Shown here: positions 27,208 through 34,445 of the stretch, piece after piece
How the letters are laid out: the number at the start of each line of letters is the position of its first letter
How positions within the stretch are numbered: the stretch's first letter is position 1
From: Photobacterium sp. JCM 19050
GTDB lineage: Bacteria > Pseudomonadota > Gammaproteobacteria > Enterobacterales > Vibrionaceae
DNA: 34,445 nucleotides
Direction of reading: 5' to 3'
Assembly: GCA_001310455.1 (NCBI GenBank)
Contig: BAXG01000051.1
Span: forward strand, 1-34,445
Translations under genes and position numbers: made by a program
Notes under the pieces: generated by a model
The model's input: only the letters and a program-made list of their open reading frames with translations
Databases searched by the model: none
What the model was told of the DNA's origin: nothing

Positions 27208-28095
27208 ATGGAAAAGCTGACAGGTCTGATTGCTGCACCCCACACCCCGTTTACCTCTGCCGGGTATGTGAATTACGAGATGATCGATGCCATTGTTGAG
27301 CATCTGGTAAAAGATGGCGTGAAGGGCGCGTATGTGCTCGGAACAACCGGCGAGGGTGTGCACTGCTCCGTGGAAGAGCGTATGAAGGTGGCTGAACGCT
27401 GGGTGGCGGCGAACAAAGGCAGGATGAAACTCATTATCCATACTGGCGGTTTGAGCATTGCGGACACCCTCACCCTGACACGCCATGCGGAGAACCTGGA
27501 TGTGTTCGCCGTTTCTGCCATTGGCCCATGTTTCTTCAAGCCGGGCAATGTGACTGATCTCGTTGAATACTGCGCAACCGTGGCTGCTGCTGCGCCGTCA
27601 AAAGGGTTCTATTACTACCACTCCACCATGTCTGGTGTGAATGTGGATATGGAGCAGTTCCTGATTGAAGCGGATAAGCGCATCCCTAATCTCTATGGCC
27701 TCAAGTTTAACAGCGGCGACCTCTATGAATACCAGCGCTGCCTGCGCGCTTGTGGCGGTAAGTTTGATATCCCTTGGGGAGTGGATGAGTTCTTCCCAGG
27801 TGCGCTGGCAGTCGGTGCGACCAGTGCTGTTGGCAGTACCTACAATTATGCCGCGCCGCTTTATCACGACATCATGGAGGCGTTTGCGGCAGGGGATATG
27901 GAAACGGTCCAGCACCAGATGGACAAGGTCATTGCGGTTATCCGGGTACTGGTACAGTACGGCGGTGTGGCCGCGGGCAAGGCTGCGATGGCGCTGCACG
28001 ACATTGATGCAGGTAACCCGCGTTTGCCGCTTCGGGAACTGACTGCGGAGCAAAAAGAAGATGTAATTGAGAAGATGCGTGCGGCGATCGCCTGA
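27208..28095 (+). CDS. nanA: N-acetylneuraminate lyase
   Basis: NanA cleaves sialic acid to ManNAc and pyruvate in the cytoplasm. The intact 295-residue TIM-barrel protein has GTTGE (45-49) for the pyruvate carboxylate, Tyr137 in FYYYHSTMSG, and the Schiff-base Lys166 in YGLKFNSGD. The ATG at 27208 follows AAAGGA. It is transcribed away from nanR-nanK-nanQ. No nanE epimerase or sialic acid transporter is in the window. Confidence 0.95.
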   Translation: MEKLTGLIAAPHTPFTSAGYVNYEMIDAIVEHLVKDGVKGAYVLGTTGEGVHCSVEERMKVAERWVAANKGRMKLIIHTGGLSIADTLTLTRHAENLDVFAVSAIGPCFFKPGNVTDLVEYCATVAAAAPSKGFYYYHSTMSGVNVDMEQFLIEADKRIPNLYGLKFNSGDLYEYQRCLRACGGKFDIPWGVDEFFPGALAVGATSAVGSTYNYAAPLYHDIMEAFAAGDMETVQHQMDKVIAVIRVLVQYGGVAAGKAAMALHDIDAGNPRLPLRELTAEQKEDVIEKMRAAIA

Positions 28096-28118
28096 ACCCG
28101 CTGATTTTCATGCATAAA

Positions 28119-28150
28119 GAAGGGGAGCTGAGCTCCCCTTCTTCGTTTTT
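28119..28150. terminator. Bidirectional terminator between nanA and secF
   Basis: GAAGGGGAG (28119-28127) pairs with CTCCCCTTC (28133-28141) around a 5-base loop. TTCGTTTTT follows on the plus strand, and TTTATG on the minus strand. Confidence 0.85.
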
Positions 28151-28168
28151 ACCGTTTTAGTTTGCCGG

Positions 28169-29070
28169 TTATGGCATTTCGTCAACCAGTTCAGGTTTTG
28201 GCTGGTAGTGCATAGGCTCAGGCCCAGCATTTCCTGCACAGTCGAGGCAATCGTTACAGATGACCAGGTACCTGTCAGTACACCGACGAACAGGGTGATA
28301 GAGAAGCCGTACAAAGCCTGACCGCCAAGCAACAACAGGCACGCAATGGTAAACAGCGTGGTACCGGCAGTGATCAGGGTACGAGAGAAAGTCGCTTTAA
28401 CCGCAATATCAGTGCTGCTGTATACATCGGCAGTAGGACGGGCTTTCAGCACGTCACGCAGTCGGTCGGCGATAACGATGGAGTCGTTAAGCGAGTAACC
28501 GATAACCGCTAGCATACCTGCAATGACGTTCAGGTCGATTTTGACACCAAGGAATGCCAGCAGACCAAGGGTCAGGATGCTGTCATGCACCAGCGAAGCC
28601 ACAGCGGCCATAGACAGGCGCCATTCGAAGCGGATCGCCAGGTAGAGCATGATGGACAGCGACGACACGATAAGTGCCAGACCGCCCTGATCAAAGAGCT
28701 CTTCACCCACCTGAGGGCCGACGATGTTGGCCTGCACCAGTGTAACCGGCTGGTGGAATTGCTCGCTCAGCAGCGCCACGATGGCGTTCGGGTCAGTGAT
28801 TGGTGCGTTGTGTGGCAAGGTCAGGTGCCAGACTCCGGCAGCTGACGCCTGGCTGATATGGCCAATGCCAGCCAAGGGTGCCTGCAGCATACTCATCAGC
28901 TCGGTCTGGTTAGCCAGTGAATTGAGTGAGAAGTCAACGATGATGCCGCCGGTGAAGTCGATGCCCGGCTTGAGACCGTAATAGAACACGGCAAACACGC
29001 TCAGGGCGATCATCACGAGGGACAGTGTCAGGCCTGCATAACGCAGGCGGGTTAATGGATACGGTTTCAT
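28169..29070 (-). CDS. secF: SecF-type protein export subunit, second-copy type (one frameshift)
   Basis: SecF works with SecD in the inner membrane, helping to pull exported proteins across using the ion gradient. The start is the ATG at 29068-29070 (MKPYPLTRLRYAG), after AGGAG. Seen: GIDFTGGIIVDF after the first helix, then five more helices including IAGMLAVIGYSLNDSIVIADRLRD. Near 28210 one G is missing from a GG pair; restoring it gives a C-terminus LGLEPMHYQPKPELVDEMP and a stop at 28169-28171. Without it the frame runs on to 28108 with an unrelated tail. It follows secD by 17 bases. Confidence 0.9.
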
Positions 29071-29087
29071 GGTCTGTCTCCTCAGCA

Positions 29088-30900
29088 CTAGATTTTCACT
29101 GCGCGACGGCTGTCACGGCCCCAGATCGTTGATGATGGCGCGGGTACCCCAGATACCGCTGATCATGCTGGACATCAGGCCCAGGATCAGTGTGGTCGCA
29201 AAGCCCTGCAGCGGGCCGGAGCCGATGGCATACAGGCAGGCTGCGGAAATCAGGGTAGTGATGTTGGCATCGAAGATAGTGCTGAAGGCTGAACGGTAGC
29301 CGAAGTCGATGGAAGCAGCGAGGCTTGCTCCTTCCCGCAGGCGGTCACGGATACGCTCGAAGATCAGCACGTTGGTGTCCACCGCCATACCGACAGTCAG
29401 TACCAGGCCGGCAATACCCGGCAGGGTCAGAACAGCCCCCGGCAGCATGACCAGCAGGCCGATCTGCATAACCAGGTTGGCACACAGGGCAACAATCGCG
29501 ACCCAGCCAAAGCGGCGGTACCAGATGGTCATGAAGATTGCCATGCCAATCATACCAATGCCCAGTGCCGTGAAGCCGGCTTTTATGTTCTGAGCACCCA
29601 GTGTCGGGCCGATAGCGCGTTCAGATACAATCTGGATTGGCGCTGTCAGTGCACCGGAGCGCAGCAACATGGACAGCTCCTGGGCTTCTTCAACGCTGTC
29701 GAGACCGGTGATACGGAAGCTGTTACCCAGAGCGCTCTGGATGGTTGCCACGTTAATCACTTTGTCTTCAGCGATAAGCTTCCCTTTGGTATCCGGCTTG
29801 TATTCGGTGTACACGGTCGCCATTGGCTGGCCGATATGGCTGCGGCTGAAGTCAGCCATCTGGTCGCCACCCGGTCCGTCGAGGCGGATGTCTACCTGTG
29901 GGCGGCCCATTTCGTCGGTACCGCTTCGGGCATCAACAATGTGTTCACCGCTCAGCACTGCGTTGTGGGCAAGGCGGACAGGGCGACCAAGGCGGTCGTT
30001 GATAACGCGCGGGCCGGTTTCTTTTGCCTGATAGAAGGCAAGGGATGCGGTCGCACCAATAACAGACTTGGCTTGCTTAGGATCATGCACGCCCGGCAGT
30101 TCGATCCGGATATGGTCGCGGCCCTGGCGCTGTACGCTGGCTTCCACAATACCCAGTTCACCGATACGGTTACGCAGGATGGTGATGTTTTGCTCAAGTG
30201 CAGACTGGGTCAGTGTATTTTGCTCTTCCTCAGTCATGGTCAGCATCAGCTTGCCATCATCATCCGTTTCCAGCCAGCGTTGCTGGTATGGCTGCATAAA
30301 GCGGGTCAGGAAAGACTCGGCATTTGGGTTGTTGCTTTTGAAAGAGATTTGAGTTGCAGACACCTTGCGGACTACAGTGCCGCGCAGGCGCTCTTTACGC
30401 ACTTCTTTTTGCAGCTCGCTGACCAGTGCATCAGCGTGTCGGTCAAATACTGCGTGGGTATCTACATACAGCAGAAGCTGGACACCACCACGCAGGTCAA
30501 GGCCCAATTTTACCGGGCTGGCACCGAGTTTCTCAAACCATGAAGGCGCCGCAGAGGCATACTGGATGGTCAGCTCAGCCTTGTCGCCAAGCGTATCTGC
30601 CAGCAGGGCTTTTGCCTTTTGCTGGCTTTCCATGTTGTTGAAAGCAATAACCAGTGAACCGTCTTTCTGGGTCACTGATTTCGCCTTGATGTTGTGTGAA
30701 TCCAGCAGCCCGGCAACGTTTGAGGCAGACAGCGCACTGCCTTTCTCAGCGTGTACCCCCAAAGCGGGTGTGTCACCGTAAAATGTCGGAATCGCCTGAA
30801 TCATCAGGGTAATAAACATCAGGATGAGCAAGCCGTACTTCCACAGGCTCAACCGGTTGAAATTTGCCGCGCGTGAGGCGGCCTGGGTTTTCTGTCGCAT
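29088..30900 (-). CDS. secD: SecD-type protein export subunit, second-copy type (frameshift near C-terminus)
   Basis: SecD is the large partner of SecF. The roughly 600-residue protein has an N-terminal helix (about 26-42), a large periplasmic domain with LGLDLRGGVQLLLYVD and GELGIVEASVQRQGRDHI, and a C-terminal membrane part with VGMAVDTNVLIFERIRDRLREG. The last residues are shifted near 29128: the continuous frame stops at 29113, while the neighbouring frame gives IWGRDSRRAVKI and a stop at 29088-29090, typical of SecD ends. Linkage to dedA rather than yajC, and the diverged N-terminus, suggest the SecD2F2 pair known from Vibrio (inference). Confidence 0.9.
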
Positions 30901-30901
30901 A

Positions 30902-31579
30902 TCAGGCTTCCCCTGCTGGTTGTTTGGCCGGTTTCATCATCCGGCGGACTTTAATGATCACTGCACTCAGCACCGCGATGGTGAGCGTAATAACAGGCCC
31001 CATCATCAGCATCATGGTGACCGTTTTGCTGATTGGCTCCGGCAGCGACGGCAGGATGTAGCCGGTACCGGTCAGCAGCAGTGTCCATAGCAGGGCACTT
31101 AACCAGGAAAAATAGTGGAAGCGGGTGGCATGGCTGACACGCATACCCATTACCAGTGGCAGCAGAGAGCGCACAACCGGGATAAAACGGGCAACAAACA
31201 AGGCAACCAGGCCATGGTGGCCGAGCAGCTTATCTACGGTGTCGAGGCGCTTTTGCGGGACAGCATTAACCCAGGACTGGACACGGGGAAGGCGGTTAAG
31301 CCACCGGCCTTGCATGTAGCCCAACCAGCTGCCTGACGCTGCGCAGATAAAAATGAGGCAGAAGGCAAAAGGCGCGTTGATAACGCCGACAGCAGCCAGA
31401 GTGCCTGACAGAATAACCACACTGTCGCACGGGAAAGGCGCTGCGGGGATAAAACCGCTTTCAAGCAGGATCAGCGTACCGACACAGACATAAATAAATG
31501 CGGCGCTGCCGGGTGCCATCAATGCGGTAAAGTCCTGATGCCAAAGCGCGATCAGAACGTTATAGAGAGAATCCAGCAT
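30902..31579 (-). CDS. DedA-family membrane protein
   Basis: This intact 225-residue inner-membrane protein has about five helices. The family motifs are ESGFIPAAPFPCDSVVILSG (about 41-60), GYMQGRWLNRLPR, and FVARFIPVVRSLLPLVMGM. DedA/SNARE-associated proteins are thought to flip lipids, including the undecaprenyl phosphate carrier, and affect membrane charge and drug tolerance. Its stop is one base before the secD start, so dedA-secD-secF is one operon. Confidence 0.88.
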   Translation of the reverse strand: MLDSLYNVLIALWHQDFTALMAPGSAAFIYVCVGTLILLESGFIPAAPFPCDSVVILSGTLAAVGVINAPFAFCLIFICAASGSWLGYMQGRWLNRLPRVQSWVNAVPQKRLDTVDKLLGHHGLVALFVARFIPVVRSLLPLVMGMRVSHATRFHYFSWLSALLWTLLLTGTGYILPSLPEPISKTVTMMLMMGPVITLTIAVLSAVIIKVRRMMKPAKQPAGEA

Positions 31580-31652
31580 TGTAATCTCCGATACAAATAC
31601 GGCCGTTAAGAAACGGCGGGACTTTTAAATGACGAGGGTGTTACCGGAGGGT

Positions 31653-32039
31653 TCAGCGGGACTGGATAAACCGGTATTGAAGGTTGCTTTCACGCCATCC
31701 GCCCAGCCGGTGGCTGGCACTTTCAAGATAGCGTTTGGGCATTAGGGCAAAAAGGGAGAGGCTCAGGACACCGGCCAGTACCAGTTGAAGGACAACCGGC
31801 CACTCGGGCAAGCTGCTTTCCTGGATTTCTGGGTCGGTCGGGAGCAATATTCTGGGGTAGTGAACGCGGACATATTCCCGTTCAGGTGCGATGCTTAAGT
31901 TGGCATCATGGTCTTTGAGCTGGCTGGAGCCGGCTTCGGCAAATTGAACGGGCAGCAGCACACGACCGGCCAAACTGCCAATTAGCAGGGCGGTTGTGAT
32001 TAAGACTAAAATAGGCAGCCAGCGGCGTAGACCGTTCAA
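31653..32039 (-). CDS. Small two-helix membrane protein, unknown function
   Basis: The likely start is TTG at 32037-32039, with AGGA 7 bases before it, giving MNGLRRWLPILVLITT and 128 residues. An in-frame extension to 32336 runs into the TatD gene on the other strand and is not credible. There is one helix near the N-terminus (WLPILVLITTALLIGSLAG) and one near the C-terminus (VVLQLVLAGVLSLSLFALMP), joined by a hydrophilic region of about 65 residues that should face the periplasm, and ending in a basic tail. I do not recognise a family. It is divergent from the TatD-family gene. Confidence 0.5.
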   Translation of the reverse strand: MNGLRRWLPILVLITTALLIGSLAGRVLLPVQFAEAGSSQLKDHDANLSIAPEREYVRVHYPRILLPTDPEIQESSLPEWPVVLQLVLAGVLSLSLFALMPKRYLESASHRLGGWRESNLQYRFIQSR

Positions 32040-32153
32040 CGGATAATCCTGTGTATGTTTGCCTTGGCAAACTGATGATGCGTTTTTACTGCGAAGCGCC
32101 CTAAAACGCAACCCGGATTTTACCTTATTCTGCCTGTTTTCCCTGTGTTCGTG

Positions 32154-32945
32154 ATGAAAAAGGAAGCCAACAGTTTGATAGACAGTCACTGCCACTTTGA
32201 TTTTCCACCATTTCTGGACGATCCCGGCCACTACTTGTTGGAAGCACAAAAGGTAGGCGTGTCGATGCTTATTGTGCCGGCGATTGGGCGTAGCAATGGT
32301 GAGCAGATTGCCTCGCTTTCTGAGACTTTCGCGCAAATTCGTTATGCGCTCGGCTTACATCCGTACTATATCCATTCCCATTGTGACAATGATTTGAGCT
32401 GGCTTGAAACAGCGCTGGCCGAAAGGGACGACAAGTGTGTCGCTGTCGGGGAGTGCGGGCTGGATTTCGCCATTGAAAACCCGAAAAACGAGCAGCAACT
32501 GTACTTGCTTGAGCAGCAACTGGCGTTGGCTGAGGCTCATAATCTGCCGGTTATCCTGCATTGTCGCAAGGCGCACAATGAACTTATCCGAATATTGAAC
32601 CGGTTTAAGGGGGTAAACGGGGTACTCCATGCATTCAGCGGAAGTTATGAACAGGGCAAGGCGCTTATCGACAGAGGATGGTTTTTGGGTATTGGTGGCA
32701 CCATTACCTATGAAAGGGCGAGAAAAACCCGGGAGGCGGTAAAAAAGTTACCTTTGGATGCCATGTTATTGGAAACAGATTCCCCGGATATGCCCCTTTT
32801 TGGTTACCAAGGGCAGGCTAACCTTCCTTCCCGTCTGCCTTTGGTTGCGCAAATGCTTGCTCAGTTAAAACAACAAGATGTAGAAAAAGTTAAGCACCAG
32901 ACAACACAAAATAGCCGACGATTATTCCGTTTAGACAAAAAATGA
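32154..32945 (+). CDS. yjjV: TatD-family metal-dependent hydrolase (YjjV-like)
   Basis: This intact protein of about 263 residues has the TatD metal-site motifs: LIDSHCHFDFP at the N-terminus, LGLHPYY, VGECGLDFAIENPKNEQ, ILHCRKAHNEL, LHAFSGSYEQG, and LLETDSPDMPL. TatD proteins act as DNA exo/endonucleases or quality-control hydrolases. Short length and sequence favour the YjjV branch. The ATG at 32154 is the simplest start; GTG codons at 32145 and 32151 are also possible, since no good ribosome site marks one. Confidence 0.85.
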   Translation: MKKEANSLIDSHCHFDFPPFLDDPGHYLLEAQKVGVSMLIVPAIGRSNGEQIASLSETFAQIRYALGLHPYYIHSHCDNDLSWLETALAERDDKCVAVGECGLDFAIENPKNEQQLYLLEQQLALAEAHNLPVILHCRKAHNELIRILNRFKGVNGVLHAFSGSYEQGKALIDRGWFLGIGGTITYERARKTREAVKKLPLDAMLLETDSPDMPLFGYQGQANLPSRLPLVAQMLAQLKQQDVEKVKHQTTQNSRRLFRLDKK

Positions 32946-32953
32946 ACAGAGAA

Positions 32954-32969
32954 AAGCAAACGTTTGCTT
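32954..32969 (+). promoter_or_regulatory. PurR-box-like palindrome upstream of nupC
   Basis: AAGCAAACGTTTGCTT is a perfect 16-base palindrome that matches the PurR/LacI-family purine box (core GCAAACGTTTGC). It lies about 180 bases before nupC. Control of a nucleoside transporter by PurR is plausible but inferred. Confidence 0.6.
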
Positions 32970-32992
32970 CTCACTTTTGTTTCAAAGTGAGA
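32969..32992 (+). terminator. Hairpin after the TatD-family gene
   Basis: Perfect 9-base arms TCTCACTTT (32969-32977) and AAAGTGAGA (32984-32992) with loop TGTTTC follow the TatD stop by 24 bases. Only TAATT follows, so it is a weak terminator or an mRNA end structure. It shares one base with the PurR-like box. Confidence 0.45.
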
Positions 32993-33146
32993 TAATTGTC
33001 ACGCAATCTCGCAAATTACATGTTTGTTTACTTAATAAGTGTGAGCTCTGCATTACTTTGTTTGTGGGGTCGTGCGTATAATCCGGCTCCGGAGCTTTCT
33101 CCAAAATTGTCGAGACGCCAAAACTGAAATAGGGAAGCCATATATT

Positions 33147-34402
33147 ATGAGCCTGCTTATGAGCTTGGTCGGTATGGCGGTGCTGCTGGGTATTGCAGTT
33201 GCACTGTCTGATAACCGTAAAGCGATTAACCTTCGTACTGTTGGTGGCGCATTTGCCATCCAATTCTTCTTCGGTGCATTTGTTCTGTATGTACCTGTTG
33301 GCCGTGACGTTCTGTACGGCATGTCACAAGCTGTCGCCAACGTTATCGCTTACGGTAACGACGGTATCAACTTCCTCTTCGGTGGCCTGACTTCTGACAA
33401 AATGTTTGAAGTTTTCGGCGGTGGCGGTTTCGTATTCGCCCTGCGCGTGCTGCCTGTAATCGTATTCTTCTCAGCGCTGATCAGCGTGCTTTACTACCTG
33501 GGTATCATGCAAGTTGTGATTAACTTCCTGGGTGGTGCACTGCAAAAAGCTCTGGGTACTTCCCGCGCTGAATCCCTTTCTGCAACGGCTAACATCTTTG
33601 TAGGTCAGACCGAGGCACCACTGGTTGTGCGTCCGTTCGTACCTAAAATGACTCAGTCTGAGCTGTTTGCGGTAATGTGTGGTGGCCTGGCATCTGTTGC
33701 CGGTGGTGTACTGGCGGGCTACGCCTCTATGGGTGTGCCGCTTGAGTACCTGATTGCTGCATCATTCATGGCGGCACCGGGTGGCCTGCTGTTTGCAAAA
33801 ATCATCAAGCCGGAAACTGAAGAGCCTATCAATCAGCTGGACGCACTGGAAAACAGCGGTGACGACAAGCCTGCTAACGTTATCGACGCAGCGGCTGCGG
33901 GTGCGTCATCTGGTATGCAACTGGCACTGAACGTAGGCGCAATGCTGCTGGCGTTCATCGGTCTGATTGCCCTGATCAACGGTATGCTGGGCGGCATTGG
34001 TGGTTGGTTTGGTTACGGTGACCTGTCTCTCGAGATGATTCTGGGCTGGGCATTCTCACCACTGGCATTCCTGATTGGTGTTCCTTGGTCTGAAGCGAAT
34101 ATCGCTGGTTCTTTCATTGGCCAGAAGCTGGTTGTAAACGAATTCGTTGCCTACCTGAACTTTGCTCCATACCTGGGTGATGCGGCTCCTGCAGTCCTGA
34201 GCGAGAAGACTAAAGCAATCATCTCCTTCGCACTGTGTGGTTTTGCTAACCTGTCTTCAGTCGCTATCCTGCTGGGTGGTCTGGGCGGTCTGGCACCAAG
34301 CCGTCGTCACGACATTGCACGCTTCGGTATGAAGGCCGTTGCGGCAGGTACCTGTCTAACCTGATGTCAGCAACTATCGCAGGCCTGTTCCTCAGTCTGT
34401 GA
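33147..34402 (+). CDS. nupC: NupC-family nucleoside:cation symporter (frameshift near C-terminus)
   Basis: This concentrative nucleoside transporter of about 418 residues sits in the inner membrane. The start is the ATG at 33147 (MSLLMSLVGMAVLLGIAVAL); an extension to 33072 has no ribosome site. Seen: the family motif GQTEAPLVVRPFVPKMTQSE, LASVAGGVLAGYASMGVP, and LSEKTKAIISFALCGFANLSS. Near 34353 one C is missing from a CCC run; restoring it gives TLSNLMSATIAGLFLSL and a stop at 34400-34402. Codon use is strongly biased to preferred codons, as in well-expressed genes. A PurR-like box lies upstream and a terminator stem follows. Confidence 0.92.
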
Positions 34403-34428
34403 TTTATAGTCAATTTTATTAGTCAAAA

Positions 34429-34445
34429 GGCCGCATCAAGCGGCC
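34429..34445 (+). terminator. Terminator stem after nupC, cut by the window end
   Basis: GGCCGC (34429-34434) pairs with GCGGCC (34440-34445) around ATCAA, 26 bases after the nupC stop. Any T run would lie beyond the window. Confidence 0.65.

Noticed and set aside
29836..30543. Open frame of 235 codons on the plus strand
   Set aside because: It is antisense to secD, which is well conserved over this stretch.
32040..32336. N-terminal extension of the small membrane protein
   Set aside because: It would overlap the opposite-strand TatD gene by about 180 bases. It has a composition unlike the rest, and a TTG with a ribosome site exists at 32037-32039.
32987..33002. CRP site before nupC (GTGA...TCAC)
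   Set aside because: The half-sites are 8 bases apart instead of the 6 expected for CRP, and the outer bases do not fit.

Overview
The window looks like a chromosomal segment of a marine gammaproteobacterium, most likely Vibrionaceae. This is an inference: the PepA-like, PrfC, SecD2/SecF2-type, NupC and RpiR-type Nan proteins all read like Vibrio/Photobacterium/Grimontia proteins, and base composition looks moderate (near 50% GC by eye).

Layout. (1) 1-1271, minus: the N-terminus of a very large type I-secreted, LapA-like adhesin with a retention module, a TAAG protease site and Calx-beta-like repeats running off the window. (2) 1842-21135: a PQQ-dependent alcohol oxidation island. It holds a quinoprotein alcohol dehydrogenase with the Asp-x-Asp lanthanide signature, a YiiM-like MOSC protein, an ExaC-type aldehyde dehydrogenase, a NosR-like membrane flavo-iron-sulfur protein, pqqABCDEF, a FIST-domain sensor, a NahK/ErcS'-type hybrid histidine kinase, a convergent AgmR/ErbR-type LuxR response regulator, a secreted protein of unknown function and a cupredoxin-like periplasmic protein. 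(3) 21145-24473: an M17 leucyl aminopeptidase and peptide release factor 3 (prfC). (4) 24550-28095: sialic acid catabolism, with nanQ, nanK and an RpiR-type nanR on minus, divergent from nanA. (5) 28169-31579, minus: dedA-secD-secF. (6) 31653-34402: a small membrane protein, a TatD-family hydrolase and a NupC-family nucleoside transporter.

How it fits together. The island resembles the Pseudomonas exa/ped regions: alcohol to aldehyde by the periplasmic quinoprotein, aldehyde to acid by ExaC, cofactor from Pqq, and control by a PAS hybrid kinase plus a LuxR-type regulator. An inverted-repeat-like element, ideal form ATCCT-N8-AGGAT with an invariant AAAGTAGGA core, lies upstream of exaC, pqqA and the FIST gene, and in the regulator's upstream region. 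No cytochrome c550 gene is present. The NosR-like and cupredoxin-like proteins are candidates for the missing electron-transfer steps. In the nan region a second element, TGAAG-N5-CTYCA, occurs upstream of nanK and twice between nanR and nanA.

Quality caveat. About 22 frameshifts break at least 14 genes, including conserved ones (prfC, secD, secF, nupC). Nearly all are explained by one base missing from a short homopolymer run, so I treat them as probable sequencing under-calls. Broken genes are annotated across their full extent with frameshift positions noted.
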